This document shows positions 47,401 through 56,697 of a stretch of 64,000 bases of DNA, piece by piece (within the stretch, counting starts at the first letter, position 1; every line of letters begins with the position of its first letter). This stretch comes from Salinarimonas sp. Lineage in GTDB: Bacteria > Pseudomonadota > Alphaproteobacteria > Rhizobiales > Beijerinckiaceae. The DNA lies in the NCBI RefSeq assembly GCF_040111675.1, contig NZ_CP157794.1, positions 3,245,501 to 3,309,500 on the forward strand. Direction: 5' to 3'. The translations under genes were made by a program, and so were the position numbers. The notes under the pieces were generated by a model that saw only the letters and a program-made list of their open reading frames with translations, had not been told where the DNA came from and searched no databases.

Positions 47401-50400
47401 GAGGGCTACGACGCCCTCGTGCGCGACCTCGCCGAGCGGGAGGCGGCGCCGACGCGCATCGCGCATTTCTGGCTGGTCACGCGTGGTGAGACGTTCCGCC
47501 CGGGCAGCAGCTTCCTCCATCGCAACCAGGAGCAGGGCTTCTACAGCCTGCTCTTCCTCGCCCAGGCGCTCGCGGCGGCGGACGGGCTGAGCCCCTGCCA
47601 TATCGCCGTGTTCACCTCCGGGGCGACGCAGGTGCGGGCAGAGCCGCTGCCCTATCCCGAGAAAGCGACCGTGATGGGGCCGGCGCGGGTGATCCCGCGC
47701 GAGATGCCCGGCGTCGGCTGCTCGGTGCTCGACGTCGAGCTTCCCGACGCGCCCGCGCGCCGCGGGCTCGATCGCGCCGCGAGGGCGCATGCGGCGGCGC
47801 AGGAGGAGCGGCTCGCCACGGCCGTGCTCGAGGAGATGCTCGCCGAGCCGTCCAACGCCGTCGCCGCCCTGCGCGGCGCGAAGCGCCTCGAGCTCGGCTT
47901 CGCGCCGGCCCCCCTCGCCCCGGCGGAGACCCCGCCGCTCCGGGAGGGCGGCGTCGTGCTCGTCACCGGGGGCCTCGGTGGGATCGGCCTCACGATCGCC
48001 GAGAGCCTCGCCCGCGAGGCCCGGGCGAAGCTCGTCCTCGTCGGGCGCACGCCGCTGCCGCCGCGCGAGACCTGGAAGGCGCAGCTGCGCTGGCGCGCCG
48101 AAACCGATCCCCTCGCCCGCCGCATCCGCGCGGTGGAGCGGCTCGAAGCGCTCGGCGCGCAGGTCCTCGTCCTCGCCGCCGACGTGACCGACGAGGAGGA
48201 GATGCGCGCGGCGCTCGCCACCGCGAAGGCGCGTTTCGGCGCGGTCGACGCGGTGATCCACGCCGCCGGCGTGCTGCGCGACGGGCCGCTCCTCGCCAAG
48301 ACGGTCTCCGCGGTGGAGGACGTGTTCACGCCGAAGATCTATGGCGCGGCGGTGCTCGACCGGCTCTTCCCGGACGGTTCGATCGACTGGATGGCGCTGT
48401 TCTCCTCGGTGAGCACCATCACCGCACCGGCCGGGCAGGTCGATTACGTCGCGGCCAACGAGTACCTCAACGCCTTCGCCAAGGCGCGCAGCGGCGGGCG
48501 CACCCGCGTCGTCGCCATCGACTGGGGCGTCTGGTCGGAGATCGGCATGGCCGCGGACGCGCTCGGGCCGCGCGCCGGGCAATCCGAGCCGGGGCCCTTC
48601 GCACCGGTGAGCGCGCCGCTCCTCGACGAGATGCGGCGCGAGACGGACGGCGCACGCGTGTTCCGCGCCGCCTACGACGCCCGGGAGCGCTGGGTGCTCG
48701 ACGGCCACCGCATCCGGGACGGCGCCGCGCTCGCGCCCGGCACGAGCTATCTCGAGATGGCGGCCGAGGCCCTCGCCGCGAGCGGCGACGCCGGACCGTT
48801 CGCGATCGCCGATCTCGTCTTCCTGCGCCCGCTGGTCGTCGGCGACGATGCCCGCGGCGAGGTCCGCGTCCGGCTCGCGCCCGATGCGGAGGGGATCGGC
48901 TTCGAGGTGCGCAGCGCCTGCATGGTCGACGGACGCGCGGCCTTCGCGCCGAACGCCCAGGGACGGCTCTCGCTCGCCCCGCCGCCCGCGCGCGAGCGCG
49001 TCGACCTCGACGCGGTCGCCGCGCGCTGCGGGCCGGCGCGCCGCGCGTCGGGCGCCGAGGCGCTGCGCGCGCCGCAGGAGGATCATCTCGCCTTCGGCCC
49101 GCGCTGGCAGGTGCTGCGCGCCATGGCCTTCGGCACGGGAGAGGGCCTCGCCGAGCTTTCCCTGCCCGAGGCCTTCCATGCCGATCTCGGCGGGGGCTGG
49201 CGCCTCCATCCCGCACTCCTCGACATCGCCACGGGCTGGGCGATGGAGCTGATCGACGGCTACGCCCCGACCCACCTGTGGGCGCCACTGTCCTACCGCT
49301 GCGTGGCCGTCCACGCCGACCTGCCGGCGCGCGTCTTCAGCTGGGCGCGCTCGCGGCCCGGGAACCGCGCCGAGAGCGGCTTCGCCACCTTCGACGTGAC
49401 GCTCTGCGACGACGCCGGCGCCGTGCTGATGGAGGTCGAGGGCTTCACGCTCCGGCGACTCGAGGTCGAGGCGACCCTCGCCGTCGGCGAGCCGCCGAAG
49501 GCGCGCGACGTGGTCTTCGAGACGTCGGGCGAGGCCGAGCGCCGGCTCTCGCCCGGCGAGGAGCAGCTCGCCGCCGCCGTCGAGCAGGGCATCCGTCCCG
49601 ACGAGGGCGCCGACGCGTTCGCCCGCGCTCTCGCGGCGGGAGCGCCGCAGGTCGTGGTCTCCTCCCTCGATCTCGACGGCCTCGTCCGTCAAGCCGCCCG
49701 CGCGGGCGCCAAGGAGCCGGGCGAGGCCCAGAGCTTCGCCCGCCCGGACCTCGACAGCGCCTACGTCGCGCCGCGCAACGAGATCGAGCGGACGCTCGTC
49801 GGCTTCTGGGAGGAGCTGCTCGGGGTGGCGCAGATCGGCGTCGAGGACAGCTTCTTCGACCTCGGCGGCCATTCGCTCGTCGCCGTGCGGCTGTTCGTCA
49901 TGATCAAGAAGGCCTTCAGGGCGGAATTCCCGATCTCCGTCCTGTTCGAGGCGCCGACCATCGCGGGCTGCGCCGCGCTGATCGCCGAGCACGTCGGCGG
50001 CGACGCGGCGAGCGAGCCGGGCGAGGCCGTCCCGGCCGCGTCGGCGCCGCGACGCCATACCCATCTCGTCGCCATGCACGAAGGCCGGGGCGGGCCGTCG
50101 ACGCCGGTCTTCATGGTCGCGGGCATGTTCGGCAACGTGCTGAACCTGCGCCACCTCGCGCTGCGGCTCGGCACGGACCGGCCGTTCTGGGGCCTGCAGG
50201 CCCGCGGGCTCCTCGGTGGCGCCGCGCCGCACGAGACCATTCCCGAAGCCGCCCGCGACCTGATCACGGAGATGCGACTCGCCCAGCCTCACGGGCCCTA
50301 CATCGTCGGCGGCTTCTCCGGCGGCGGCATCACCGCCTACGAGATCGCCCGACAGCTCGAGGCCGAGGGCGAGCGCGTCTCGCTCCTGATCATGCTCGAC

Positions 50401-50934
50401 ACGCCCCTGCCGACGCGCCCGTCGCTGACGCGGCGGGACCGCGCCCTGATCAAGTGGCAGGAGCTGCGCGAGCGCGGCGCGCGCTTCCTCACGGAATGGG
50501 TGCGCCGGCGCGCCGCCTGGGAGCTCGGTCGCGTGCGCGCATCCCTCGCGCAGCCGACGGAGCGCGAGACCCATGCCTTCCACGACGACGCGATCGAGGC
50601 CGCGTTCCGCCGCGCCGTCGCGGCCTACGCGCTGGAGCCCTGGAACGGGAACGCCGCGCTCTTCCGCCCGCCCCTCGATCGGCGCTGGCGCGTCTCGGGC
50701 GGGCGCTTCGTCGACGGCGAGCGCGAATACGTCTTCGACGACAACGAATGGACGCCCTGGATTCCCGCGCTGCGGGTGTTCGAGGTGCCCGGCGACCATG
50801 ATTCCATGGTGCTCGAGCCGCATGCGCGCATCCTCGCCGCGCGGATCCGGGCATGCATCGCACAGGCGGACTCCGACCGTGAGCGCCCGCATCCCGCGGA
50901 CGTCGCGGCGGCATTCCCGGCCGCGGCGGAGTAG
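44425..50934 (+). CDS. Type I polyketide synthase, KS-AT-KR-DH-ACP-TE
   Basis: A 2169-aa single-module synthase. KS (about 17-440) has the triad C189, H325, H365. AT (about 540-840) has S638 in GHSMG. KR (about 910-1400, including its structural half) has TGGLGGIG at 1181 and Y1341/N1345. DH (about 1410-1690) has H1428 and D1600. ACP carries S1817 in LGGHSL, and TE (about 1885-2150) has S1965 in GFSGGG and H2125. All key residues are present, so one elongation, ketoreduction, dehydration and release are predicted. KR before DH is unusual. GTG 44425 is used; ATG 44446, with GGGAGG before it, is a strong alternative. Confidence 0.93.
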   Translation: MTDMGGSMVGRHGTGGDIAIVGMAIRVPGARSISEYWTNLREGVCAIRELTRDQLLAAGESPERIARPSYVPHAATLDGFDRFDAEFFGFGPKEAAILDPQHRQFLEAAWEALESAGHPPERFGGAVGVYASCGMGSYFYFNVCSHADLVAKTGLFLLRHTGNDKDFLATRVSHVLDLKGPSLAVQTACSSSLVATHYACKALRDGDCDLALSGGVTIELPHGRGYLYKEGEILSPDGRCHAFDHRAQGTVFGSGVAVVALRRLEDALADGDPIFAVIKGTAVNNDGADKAGYLAPSVDGQARAVSAALAAAEVAPETIGYVECHGTGTYLGDPIEIAALTSAFGPEAARAGACRIGSVKTNIGHLDTAAGVASLIKAALALHHGAIPPSLGYEAPNPAIDVETSPFRVADRLTPWSRADGPRRAGVNSLGVGGTNAFAVLEEAPPRAASEPSDWPFQPIVVSGRTRAALDANAKALAAHLRAHPEQPLADVAYTLIEGRRAFARSRVLVAGSHEEAAALLERNEPRRVFTHERLGADPEVVFMFPGGGAQHAGMARGLYETEPVFKDWVDKGLAVLQPKLDYDVRRLWLPEPAEREAADERLRRPSVQLPLIMIVEVALAQLWMSWGVRPSALIGHSMGENAAACVAGVMSFEDCIDLVHLRGTLFDGVPAGGMLSVPLSAEALAPLLGESLDLASVNAPGACVASGPQPALDALEAELRARDVEAQRIPIDIAAHSRMLEPVLERFRAHLRGMRLSPPRVPVISNRTGAPLTDEQATDPDYWVGHLRNTVRFADGIATLSRGARRVYLEVGPGRALCSLAQANGVAGQQALSSLRHPDDPTADDAHFLGVVARLAACGVRVDWDQIWGGARRDRVVLPTYAFQGERYFIERAAPRAEAQDAPLTRKERIEDWGWRPVWRPRLAPCPVDVETGLGEAPRETWLVFADEAGLASRAVARLRQAGHRVVEVRAGDAFARIGEDAYRVSPEHGREGYDALVRDLAEREAAPTRIAHFWLVTRGETFRPGSSFLHRNQEQGFYSLLFLAQALAAADGLSPCHIAVFTSGATQVRAEPLPYPEKATVMGPARVIPREMPGVGCSVLDVELPDAPARRGLDRAARAHAAAQEERLATAVLEEMLAEPSNAVAALRGAKRLELGFAPAPLAPAETPPLREGGVVLVTGGLGGIGLTIAESLAREARAKLVLVGRTPLPPRETWKAQLRWRAETDPLARRIRAVERLEALGAQVLVLAADVTDEEEMRAALATAKARFGAVDAVIHAAGVLRDGPLLAKTVSAVEDVFTPKIYGAAVLDRLFPDGSIDWMALFSSVSTITAPAGQVDYVAANEYLNAFAKARSGGRTRVVAIDWGVWSEIGMAADALGPRAGQSEPGPFAPVSAPLLDEMRRETDGARVFRAAYDARERWVLDGHRIRDGAALAPGTSYLEMAAEALAASGDAGPFAIADLVFLRPLVVGDDARGEVRVRLAPDAEGIGFEVRSACMVDGRAAFAPNAQGRLSLAPPPARERVDLDAVAARCGPARRASGAEALRAPQEDHLAFGPRWQVLRAMAFGTGEGLAELSLPEAFHADLGGGWRLHPALLDIATGWAMELIDGYAPTHLWAPLSYRCVAVHADLPARVFSWARSRPGNRAESGFATFDVTLCDDAGAVLMEVEGFTLRRLEVEATLAVGEPPKARDVVFETSGEAERRLSPGEEQLAAAVEQGIRPDEGADAFARALAAGAPQVVVSSLDLDGLVRQAARAGAKEPGEAQSFARPDLDSAYVAPRNEIERTLVGFWEELLGVAQIGVEDSFFDLGGHSLVAVRLFVMIKKAFRAEFPISVLFEAPTIAGCAALIAEHVGGDAASEPGEAVPAASAPRRHTHLVAMHEGRGGPSTPVFMVAGMFGNVLNLRHLALRLGTDRPFWGLQARGLLGGAAPHETIPEAARDLITEMRLAQPHGPYIVGGFSGGGITAYEIARQLEAEGERVSLLIMLDTPLPTRPSLTRRDRALIKWQELRERGARFLTEWVRRRAAWELGRVRASLAQPTERETHAFHDDAIEAAFRRAVAAYALEPWNGNAALFRPPLDRRWRVSGGRFVDGEREYVFDDNEWTPWIPALRVFEVPGDHDSMVLEPHARILAARIRACIAQADSDRERPHPADVAAAFPAAAE

Positions 50935-50939
50935 AAGAC

Positions 50940-51953
50940 ATGACGACGCCCCTCGTTCTCACCGTCGTCCTGAACTACCGAACGGCCGCGATGACGGAGC
51001 AGGCCGTCGCCGCCGCCGTGCGCGCCATGGAGGGGATCGACGGGGAGATCGTCGTCGTGGACAACGATTCCGGCGACGGCTCCTTCGATCACCTGGTCCG
51101 GGCGGTCCGGGCGGCCGGCTGGAGCCGCGTGCGGGTCGTCGAGAGCGGCCGCAACGGCGGCTTCGGCGCGGGAAACAATTTCGGCATCCGGACCGGGCTC
51201 TCGGACGGGCGCCGGCCGGACTACGTCTACCTGCTCAATTCCGACGCCTTTCCCGCGCCCGACGCCATCCGCATCCTCGTCGAGGCGCTGGAGAGCCGCC
51301 CGCAGGTCGGCTTCGCCGGCAGCCACATCCACGGCCCGGACGGGGAGCCGCACAATACCGCCTTCCGGTTCCCGACCGTGTGGAGCGAGCTCGAGGAGGC
51401 GGCGTGCACGGGACCCGTGACGCGGCTGCTGGCGCGGCACGTCGTCTCCCTGCCGCTGCCGCGTGAAATCGCCCCGGTCGACTGGCTCGCGGGCGCGAGC
51501 CTGTTCATGCGGCGCGCCGCGCTCGACGAGATCGGCCTCTTCGACGAAGGCTACTTCCTCTACTACGAGGAGACCGATCTGTGCCTGCGCGCCGGGCGCG
51601 CCGGCTGGCCCACGATCTACGTCCCCGAAAGCCGGGTCGCCCATATCGGCTCGGCTTCGACCGGCATGAAGAGCTGGCGGCGCACCCCGCGCTACTGGTT
51701 CGATTCGCGCCTGCGCTACTTCACGAAGAACCACGGGGCGACCTACGCCGCCGCGGCGACGCTCGCGCGCCTCGCGGGAGGAGCGCTCGCGGAAGCCAGG
51801 CGGCTCGCCGCGCGGCGCCCGACCGAGCGGCCACGCTTCCTGCGCGACCTCGCGGCGCACGCGCTCGGCGTGATGCTCCGCCCCGCCGCCCGCACCCGTC
51901 CGAAGCAAGACGACGACGCCGCCCCTCAGATTCCCTCCCGGAGCGCGCCATGA
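50940..51953 (+). CDS. Glycosyltransferase family 2, WbbL/rhamnosyltransferase-like
   Basis: A 337-aa GT-A enzyme. VVLNYRTAAMTEQAV opens the nucleotide-binding fold, VVVDNDSGDGS and NGGFGAGNNFGI follow, and the metal-site triplet is NSD in YLLNSDAFPAP. The acceptor/catalytic motif is YYEETDLCLRAG. This set fits dTDP-rhamnose transferases of polysaccharide and glycolipid pathways. Starts 5 bases after the PKS stop and overlaps the NRPS start by ATGA, so a sugar is probably added to, or next to, the PKS/NRPS product. Confidence 0.88.
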   Translation: MTTPLVLTVVLNYRTAAMTEQAVAAAVRAMEGIDGEIVVVDNDSGDGSFDHLVRAVRAAGWSRVRVVESGRNGGFGAGNNFGIRTGLSDGRRPDYVYLLNSDAFPAPDAIRILVEALESRPQVGFAGSHIHGPDGEPHNTAFRFPTVWSELEEAACTGPVTRLLARHVVSLPLPREIAPVDWLAGASLFMRRAALDEIGLFDEGYFLYYEETDLCLRAGRAGWPTIYVPESRVAHIGSASTGMKSWRRTPRYWFDSRLRYFTKNHGATYAAAATLARLAGGALAEARRLAARRPTERPRFLRDLAAHALGVMLRPAARTRPKQDDDAAPQIPSRSAP

Positions 51954-54900
51954 CCACCGCCAGGCCGACCCTCTCGTGCATCCTCGTCGGCGAGGAGTCG
52001 CTGCTCGTGCAATGCGGGGAGATCATTCGCGCCCACGGGCACCGGATCGAGGCCGTCGCGACCCGCAACCGCGAGATCGCGGCCTGGGCCGAGACGGCCG
52101 GCGCGACCGTCGTCGCTCCGGGAGCGGACCTCGCCGAGCGGCTGCCGCCGACCTCCGTCGACTGGCTGTTCTCCATCGCCAACCGCTCGCTCCTGCCCGA
52201 GGCGGCGCTGCGTCTCGCGGAGCGCGGCGCGATCAACTTCCACGACGGGCCGCTGCCGGCCTATGCCGGGCTGAACGCGCCGGTCTGGGCGCTGATCAAC
52301 CGAGAGCGCAGGCACGGCGTCACCTGGCATCTGATCGAGGAGGGGATCGATTCGGGCGACGTGCTCGAGCAGAGGCTCTTCGAGATCGCGCCGGACGAGA
52401 CCGCGCTGACGCTCAACATGCGCTGCTACGCGGCCGCGATCGAGACGTTCGAACCCCTGCTCGACCAGCTCGAGACCGGCGCCCTCTCGCGCACGCCCCA
52501 GGATTTCTCGCGGCGCAGCTACATCGCGCGCGACGCGCGCCCGCCGGCGGGCGCGCGTCTCGATTTCCGTCGCGACGCCGCCGAGCTCGTCGCGCTCGTG
52601 CGGGCGCTCGACCACGGCGCCTACTGGAACCCCGTCGCCTGCCCGAAGATCGCGGTCGGCCGACGCCTCGTCCTCGTGGGCGCGGCGGAGATCGCCCCCG
52701 AGAGCGGCGGTGGCGTCGCCGAGCCCGGAACCGTCATCGCCGTCGACGGCGAGGCGCTCACGGTCGCGACCGCGACGTCGCCCGTGCGGCTCTCGCGCCT
52801 GCGGGACGTCGGCGGAGCCCCGATCGCGGCCGTCGCCCTCGCGACGCCCGGGGAGGGTCTCCCCGCGCTCGAGCCGTCCGAGGCGAAGGTCGTCACCGAC
52901 GTGCTCGGCGCGGCCGCGCCCGGGGAGCGTTTCTGGCGGCGGCGCCTCGCCGATCCGCACCCGGCGGTCCTGCCGGAGGCGACGAGCGAGCCGGGAGCCG
53001 AGCCCCTCGCCGCGCCCGCGGAGCGCGAGGCCTCGCGTCGGGCGTTCGCGATCCCCGCCGACCTCGCTCCGGACCGACGGCTGGCGGCCGTCGGCGTCCT
53101 CGCCGCGCGGCTCGCCGGCAAGGCCACGATCGATCTCGCCTATCGCGGGCGCGCGGTGGCCGAGGCCGACGCTGCCGCACCCGGATACGTCCGCCCCTGG
53201 GTCCCGCTGCGCTTCGGCGCCGATGCGCCGGCGGACGGCGGCGGTGGCGCTCCCGCCTTCGCCGCCGCCGCGGAGGCCTTCGCGGCCGAGCGCGCCCGCG
53301 CCGAGACGGCCGGCGCGTTCGCCGTCGACCTGCCGCTGCGCGACCCGGCGATCCCGCCGGTCGAGCCCCCGCGTCTCGGCCTCGCGGTCGATTGGGCCGA
53401 CGGCGGCGGCGTCCCGGGCGTTCCGGTCACCGTGATCATGCCCGAAACGGGCGAGGCCGGCGCGCTGGTGGCCGACCCGGCGGCGATCGCGCAGCCCGCG
53501 CTCGCGCGGCTCGCCGCCCGGCTCGAACGGCTCCTCCAGGCGGTCGCGACCGCACAGGCCGACGCCGTCGGGATCGATCGCCTGCCGATCCTGCCCGACG
53601 CGGAACGCGAGGCGGTGCTCGCCGGCTTCAACGATACGGGCAGGGATCACGACCGCGCCTCGTGCGTTCACGTGGCCTTCGCAGCCCAGGCGGCGCGGAC
53701 GCCGGAGGCGACCGCTCTCGTCTTCGAGGACGCCGAGCTCACCTATGGCGAGCTCGAGGCCCGCGCGAACCGCGTGGCGCAGGCGCTGCGCGCGGCCGGC
53801 GTCGGCCCGGAGACGCTGGTGGGGCTCTACATGCCCCGCTCGCTCGAGCTCGTGATCGGCGCGCTCGCCATCCTCAAGGCCGGCGGGGCCTACGTTCCGC
53901 TGGATCCCACCTATCCCTCGGAGCGGATCGCGCTCTTCCTCGCCGACAGCGCGGCGCCCGTCGTGCTCACCCGCTCCGACGTCTCCGCGACCCTCCCTGC
54001 GCACGAGGCCCGCACCCTCGAGATCGACCGCGACCCCGCGATCGACGCGGCCCCGGCGGAGCCGGTCCCCGACGGCGCGGGCCCGGCGAACCTCGCCTAC
54101 GTGATCTACACGTCGGGATCGACCGGCCGCCCCAAGGGCGTGATGGTGGAGCACCGCAACGTCGCCGCCTTCTTCGCCGGCATGGACGCGCGTGTGCCGC
54201 ACGATCCGCCGGGAACCTGGCTCGCGGTGACGAGCCTGTCCTTCGACATCTCCGTGCTCGAGCTGTTCTGGACGCTCGCCCGCGGCTTCCGGGTCGTGGT
54301 GATCGGCGACGAGGACCGTGCGCTGGCGGCGAGCGGGCGCCCCGCGGTCTCGGACCGGCGCATGGAGTTCAGCCTGTTCTACTGGGGCAACGACGACGGC
54401 GCCGGGCCGCGCAAGTACGAGCTCCTGCTCGAAGGTGCGAAATTCGCCGACGCGAACGGCTTTTGCGCCGTGTGGACGCCCGAGCGGCACTTCCACGCCT
54501 TCGGCGGGCCGTTCCCCAACCCCGCGGTGACGGGAGCGGCGGTGGCGGCGGTGACGCGCAACCTCGCGGTCCGCGCCGGCAGCTGCGTCGCGCCGCTGCA
54601 CCACGTCGCGCGCATCGCCGAGGAATGGGCCGTCATCGACAACCTGACGAACGGGCGCGCGGGCCTCGCCATCGCCTCGGGCTGGCAGCCGGACGACTTC
54701 GTGCTGCGCCCGGAGAACGCGCCGCCGGACAACAAGGCCGCGATGCTCACCGCCATCGAGCAGCTCAGGCGCCTGTGGCGGGGCGAGCCCGTCGCCTTTC
54801 CGACGCGGTCGGGCGAGCCCTTCGCGGTCGTCACGCAGCCGCGCCCGGTCTCGCAGGAGTTGCCGCTCTGGGTCACGACGGCGGGCAATCCCGCCACCTG

Positions 54901-56665
54901 GCGCGAGGCCGGCGCGCTCGGCGCCAACGTGCTCACGCACCTCCTCGGCCAGTCGATCGACGAGGTGGCGGAGAAGATCGCGATCTATCGCGAGGCGCTC
55001 GAGGCCTACGGCCGCGATCCCGCCGGCTACACGGTCACCTTGATGCTGCACACCCTCGTCGGCGAGGATCGCGACCACGTGCGCGAGGCGGCTCGTGGGC
55101 CGATGAAGGACTACCTGCGCAGCGCGGCCGCGCTGATCAGGAACTACGCCTGGGCATTCCCGGCCTTCAAGAAGCCGGCCGGCGTGACGAGCCCCTTCGA
55201 GATCGACCTCGCGGCCCTCGACGACGAGGAGATGGACGCCATCCTCGACTTCGCCTTCCGCCGCTATTTCGACGAGTCCGGCCTGTTCGGCACCGTGGAG
55301 GATTGCCTCGGGCGCGTCGAGCGGCTGAAGGGCATCGGCGTCGACGAGATCGCATGCCTCGTCGATTACGGCGTGCCGACCGAGCAGGCGCTGGCGGGCC
55401 TGCGCCCCCTCGCGGACGTCCTGCGCCGCGCCAACGGCGGCGGGGCGCCCGCCGCGGACGACTTCTCCATCGCGGCGCAGATCCGGCGTCACGACGTCAC
55501 GCACCTGCAGTGCACGCCGAGCATGGCGCGGATGCTGTGCGCCAGCGAGGAGGCCCGCGCGGCGCTGGGCCGGGTGCGGCATCTGCTCGTCGGCGGCGAG
55601 GCGCTGCCGGGCGCGCTCGTGGCGGAGCTGCGGCGTTGCACCCGGGCGCGGATCGAGAACATGTACGGCCCCACGGAAACGACGGTCTGGTCCCTCACCG
55701 GGCCGGTCGATCCGGATCAGGCGGTGGTCGACATCGGCACGCCGATCGCCAACACGCGCGCCTACGTCCTGGACTCCGCCGGCGAGCCGACGCCGATCGG
55801 CGTCGTGGGCGAGCTGTGGATCGCGGGAGAGGCCGTCACCCGCGGCTATTGGCGCCGGCCGGACCTCACGGCCGAGCGCTTCGCGCCGGATCCCTTCATG
55901 GCGGGCGGCCGCGAGGCCGACGGCGCGCCGGCGCGCATGTACCGGACCGGCGATCTCGTGCGACGGCGCGAGGACGGCCGCCTCGCGTTCCTCGGCCGGG
56001 CCGATCATCAGGTGAAGGTGCGCGGCTTCCGTATCGAGCTCGGCGAGATCGAGGCCTGCCTCGCGGACGCGCCCGGCATCCGCGAGGCCGTCGTGACGCC
56101 GCGCGAGCACGCCGCCGGGGACACGCGCCTCGTCGCCTACGTCACGGCCGCCGGGCCGGTGCGCGAGGAGAGCCTGCGCGATCATGCGGCGGCGCGGCTT
56201 CCGGCTCACATGGTCCCCTCCCGCTTCGTCGTCCTCGAGGCCTTGCCGCTGACGCCGAACAGGAAGATCGACCGCGCCAGGCTGCCCTGGCCCGTCGTCG
56301 CCGAGCCGACGCCCGGGGAGGCCGTCGCCACGCCGCCCGAGAGCGATCTCGAGCGGCGGATCGCCGAGATCTGGTCGCGCATCCTCGGCGTCGCCGAGAT
56401 CGACGCGCAGGCCAACTTCTTCGCGCTCGGCGGCCATTCGCTGCTCGCGCTGCAGGCGCACCGCGAGATCAAGGCGACGCTGGGAGCCGAACGCCTCGGC
56501 ATCACCGACATCTTCCGCTTTCCGACGCTCGCCGCGCTCGCCGGCCACATCGCGGGGGCATCGGAGCGAGAGCGGTCGCCGGCTTCCGAGGAACCCGAGG
56601 GGCGGCGCGAGGCGATCTCGCGACGGCGCGCCATGCGGGCCTCGCTGCTGGAGACGTCCTCGTGA
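51950..56665 (+). CDS. NRPS-like enzyme: formyltransferase, degenerate C, A interrupted by luciferase-like monooxygenase, PCP
   Basis: A 1571-aa multidomain protein. Residues 1 to about 290 form a formyltransferase domain (N96, H98, D134 match the methionyl-tRNA formyltransferase triad). About 310-565 resembles the C-terminal half of a condensation domain and has no HHxxxDG motif. The A domain starts near 572 (YTSGSTGRPKG) and is interrupted after its A4 core by a flavin-dependent luciferase-like monooxygenase (about 800-1165, MEFSLFYWGN onward), then resumes with NMYGPTETTVWS. The PCP serine is S1497 in LGGHSL. This is the MupA/Atu3671-type fused oxygenase. No TE, so the acyl chain likely passes to the PKS. 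Confidence 0.92.
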   Translation: MTTARPTLSCILVGEESLLVQCGEIIRAHGHRIEAVATRNREIAAWAETAGATVVAPGADLAERLPPTSVDWLFSIANRSLLPEAALRLAERGAINFHDGPLPAYAGLNAPVWALINRERRHGVTWHLIEEGIDSGDVLEQRLFEIAPDETALTLNMRCYAAAIETFEPLLDQLETGALSRTPQDFSRRSYIARDARPPAGARLDFRRDAAELVALVRALDHGAYWNPVACPKIAVGRRLVLVGAAEIAPESGGGVAEPGTVIAVDGEALTVATATSPVRLSRLRDVGGAPIAAVALATPGEGLPALEPSEAKVVTDVLGAAAPGERFWRRRLADPHPAVLPEATSEPGAEPLAAPAEREASRRAFAIPADLAPDRRLAAVGVLAARLAGKATIDLAYRGRAVAEADAAAPGYVRPWVPLRFGADAPADGGGGAPAFAAAAEAFAAERARAETAGAFAVDLPLRDPAIPPVEPPRLGLAVDWADGGGVPGVPVTVIMPETGEAGALVADPAAIAQPALARLAARLERLLQAVATAQADAVGIDRLPILPDAEREAVLAGFNDTGRDHDRASCVHVAFAAQAARTPEATALVFEDAELTYGELEARANRVAQALRAAGVGPETLVGLYMPRSLELVIGALAILKAGGAYVPLDPTYPSERIALFLADSAAPVVLTRSDVSATLPAHEARTLEIDRDPAIDAAPAEPVPDGAGPANLAYVIYTSGSTGRPKGVMVEHRNVAAFFAGMDARVPHDPPGTWLAVTSLSFDISVLELFWTLARGFRVVVIGDEDRALAASGRPAVSDRRMEFSLFYWGNDDGAGPRKYELLLEGAKFADANGFCAVWTPERHFHAFGGPFPNPAVTGAAVAAVTRNLAVRAGSCVAPLHHVARIAEEWAVIDNLTNGRAGLAIASGWQPDDFVLRPENAPPDNKAAMLTAIEQLRRLWRGEPVAFPTRSGEPFAVVTQPRPVSQELPLWVTTAGNPATWREAGALGANVLTHLLGQSIDEVAEKIAIYREALEAYGRDPAGYTVTLMLHTLVGEDRDHVREAARGPMKDYLRSAAALIRNYAWAFPAFKKPAGVTSPFEIDLAALDDEEMDAILDFAFRRYFDESGLFGTVEDCLGRVERLKGIGVDEIACLVDYGVPTEQALAGLRPLADVLRRANGGGAPAADDFSIAAQIRRHDVTHLQCTPSMARMLCASEEARAALGRVRHLLVGGEALPGALVAELRRCTRARIENMYGPTETTVWSLTGPVDPDQAVVDIGTPIANTRAYVLDSAGEPTPIGVVGELWIAGEAVTRGYWRRPDLTAERFAPDPFMAGGREADGAPARMYRTGDLVRRREDGRLAFLGRADHQVKVRGFRIELGEIEACLADAPGIREAVVTPREHAAGDTRLVAYVTAAGPVREESLRDHAAARLPAHMVPSRFVVLEALPLTPNRKIDRARLPWPVVAEPTPGEAVATPPESDLERRIAEIWSRILGVAEIDAQANFFALGGHSLLALQAHREIKATLGAERLGITDIFRFPTLAALAGHIAGASERERSPASEEPEGRREAISRRRAMRASLLETSS

Positions 56666-56697
56666 CGAGCTCCGGCGCTGCGCAGGGAAGCGACGCG

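Noticed and set aside
44314..50892. Very long minus-strand open frame opposite the PKS, and similar ones opposite the NRPS (51926-56548), PEP synthase/GH65 (35602-40356) and 14086-17406
   Set aside because: These are shadows of high-G+C codon use: they are rich in Arg, Gly, Ala and Asp repeats, match no family and lie opposite proteins with intact catalytic motifs.
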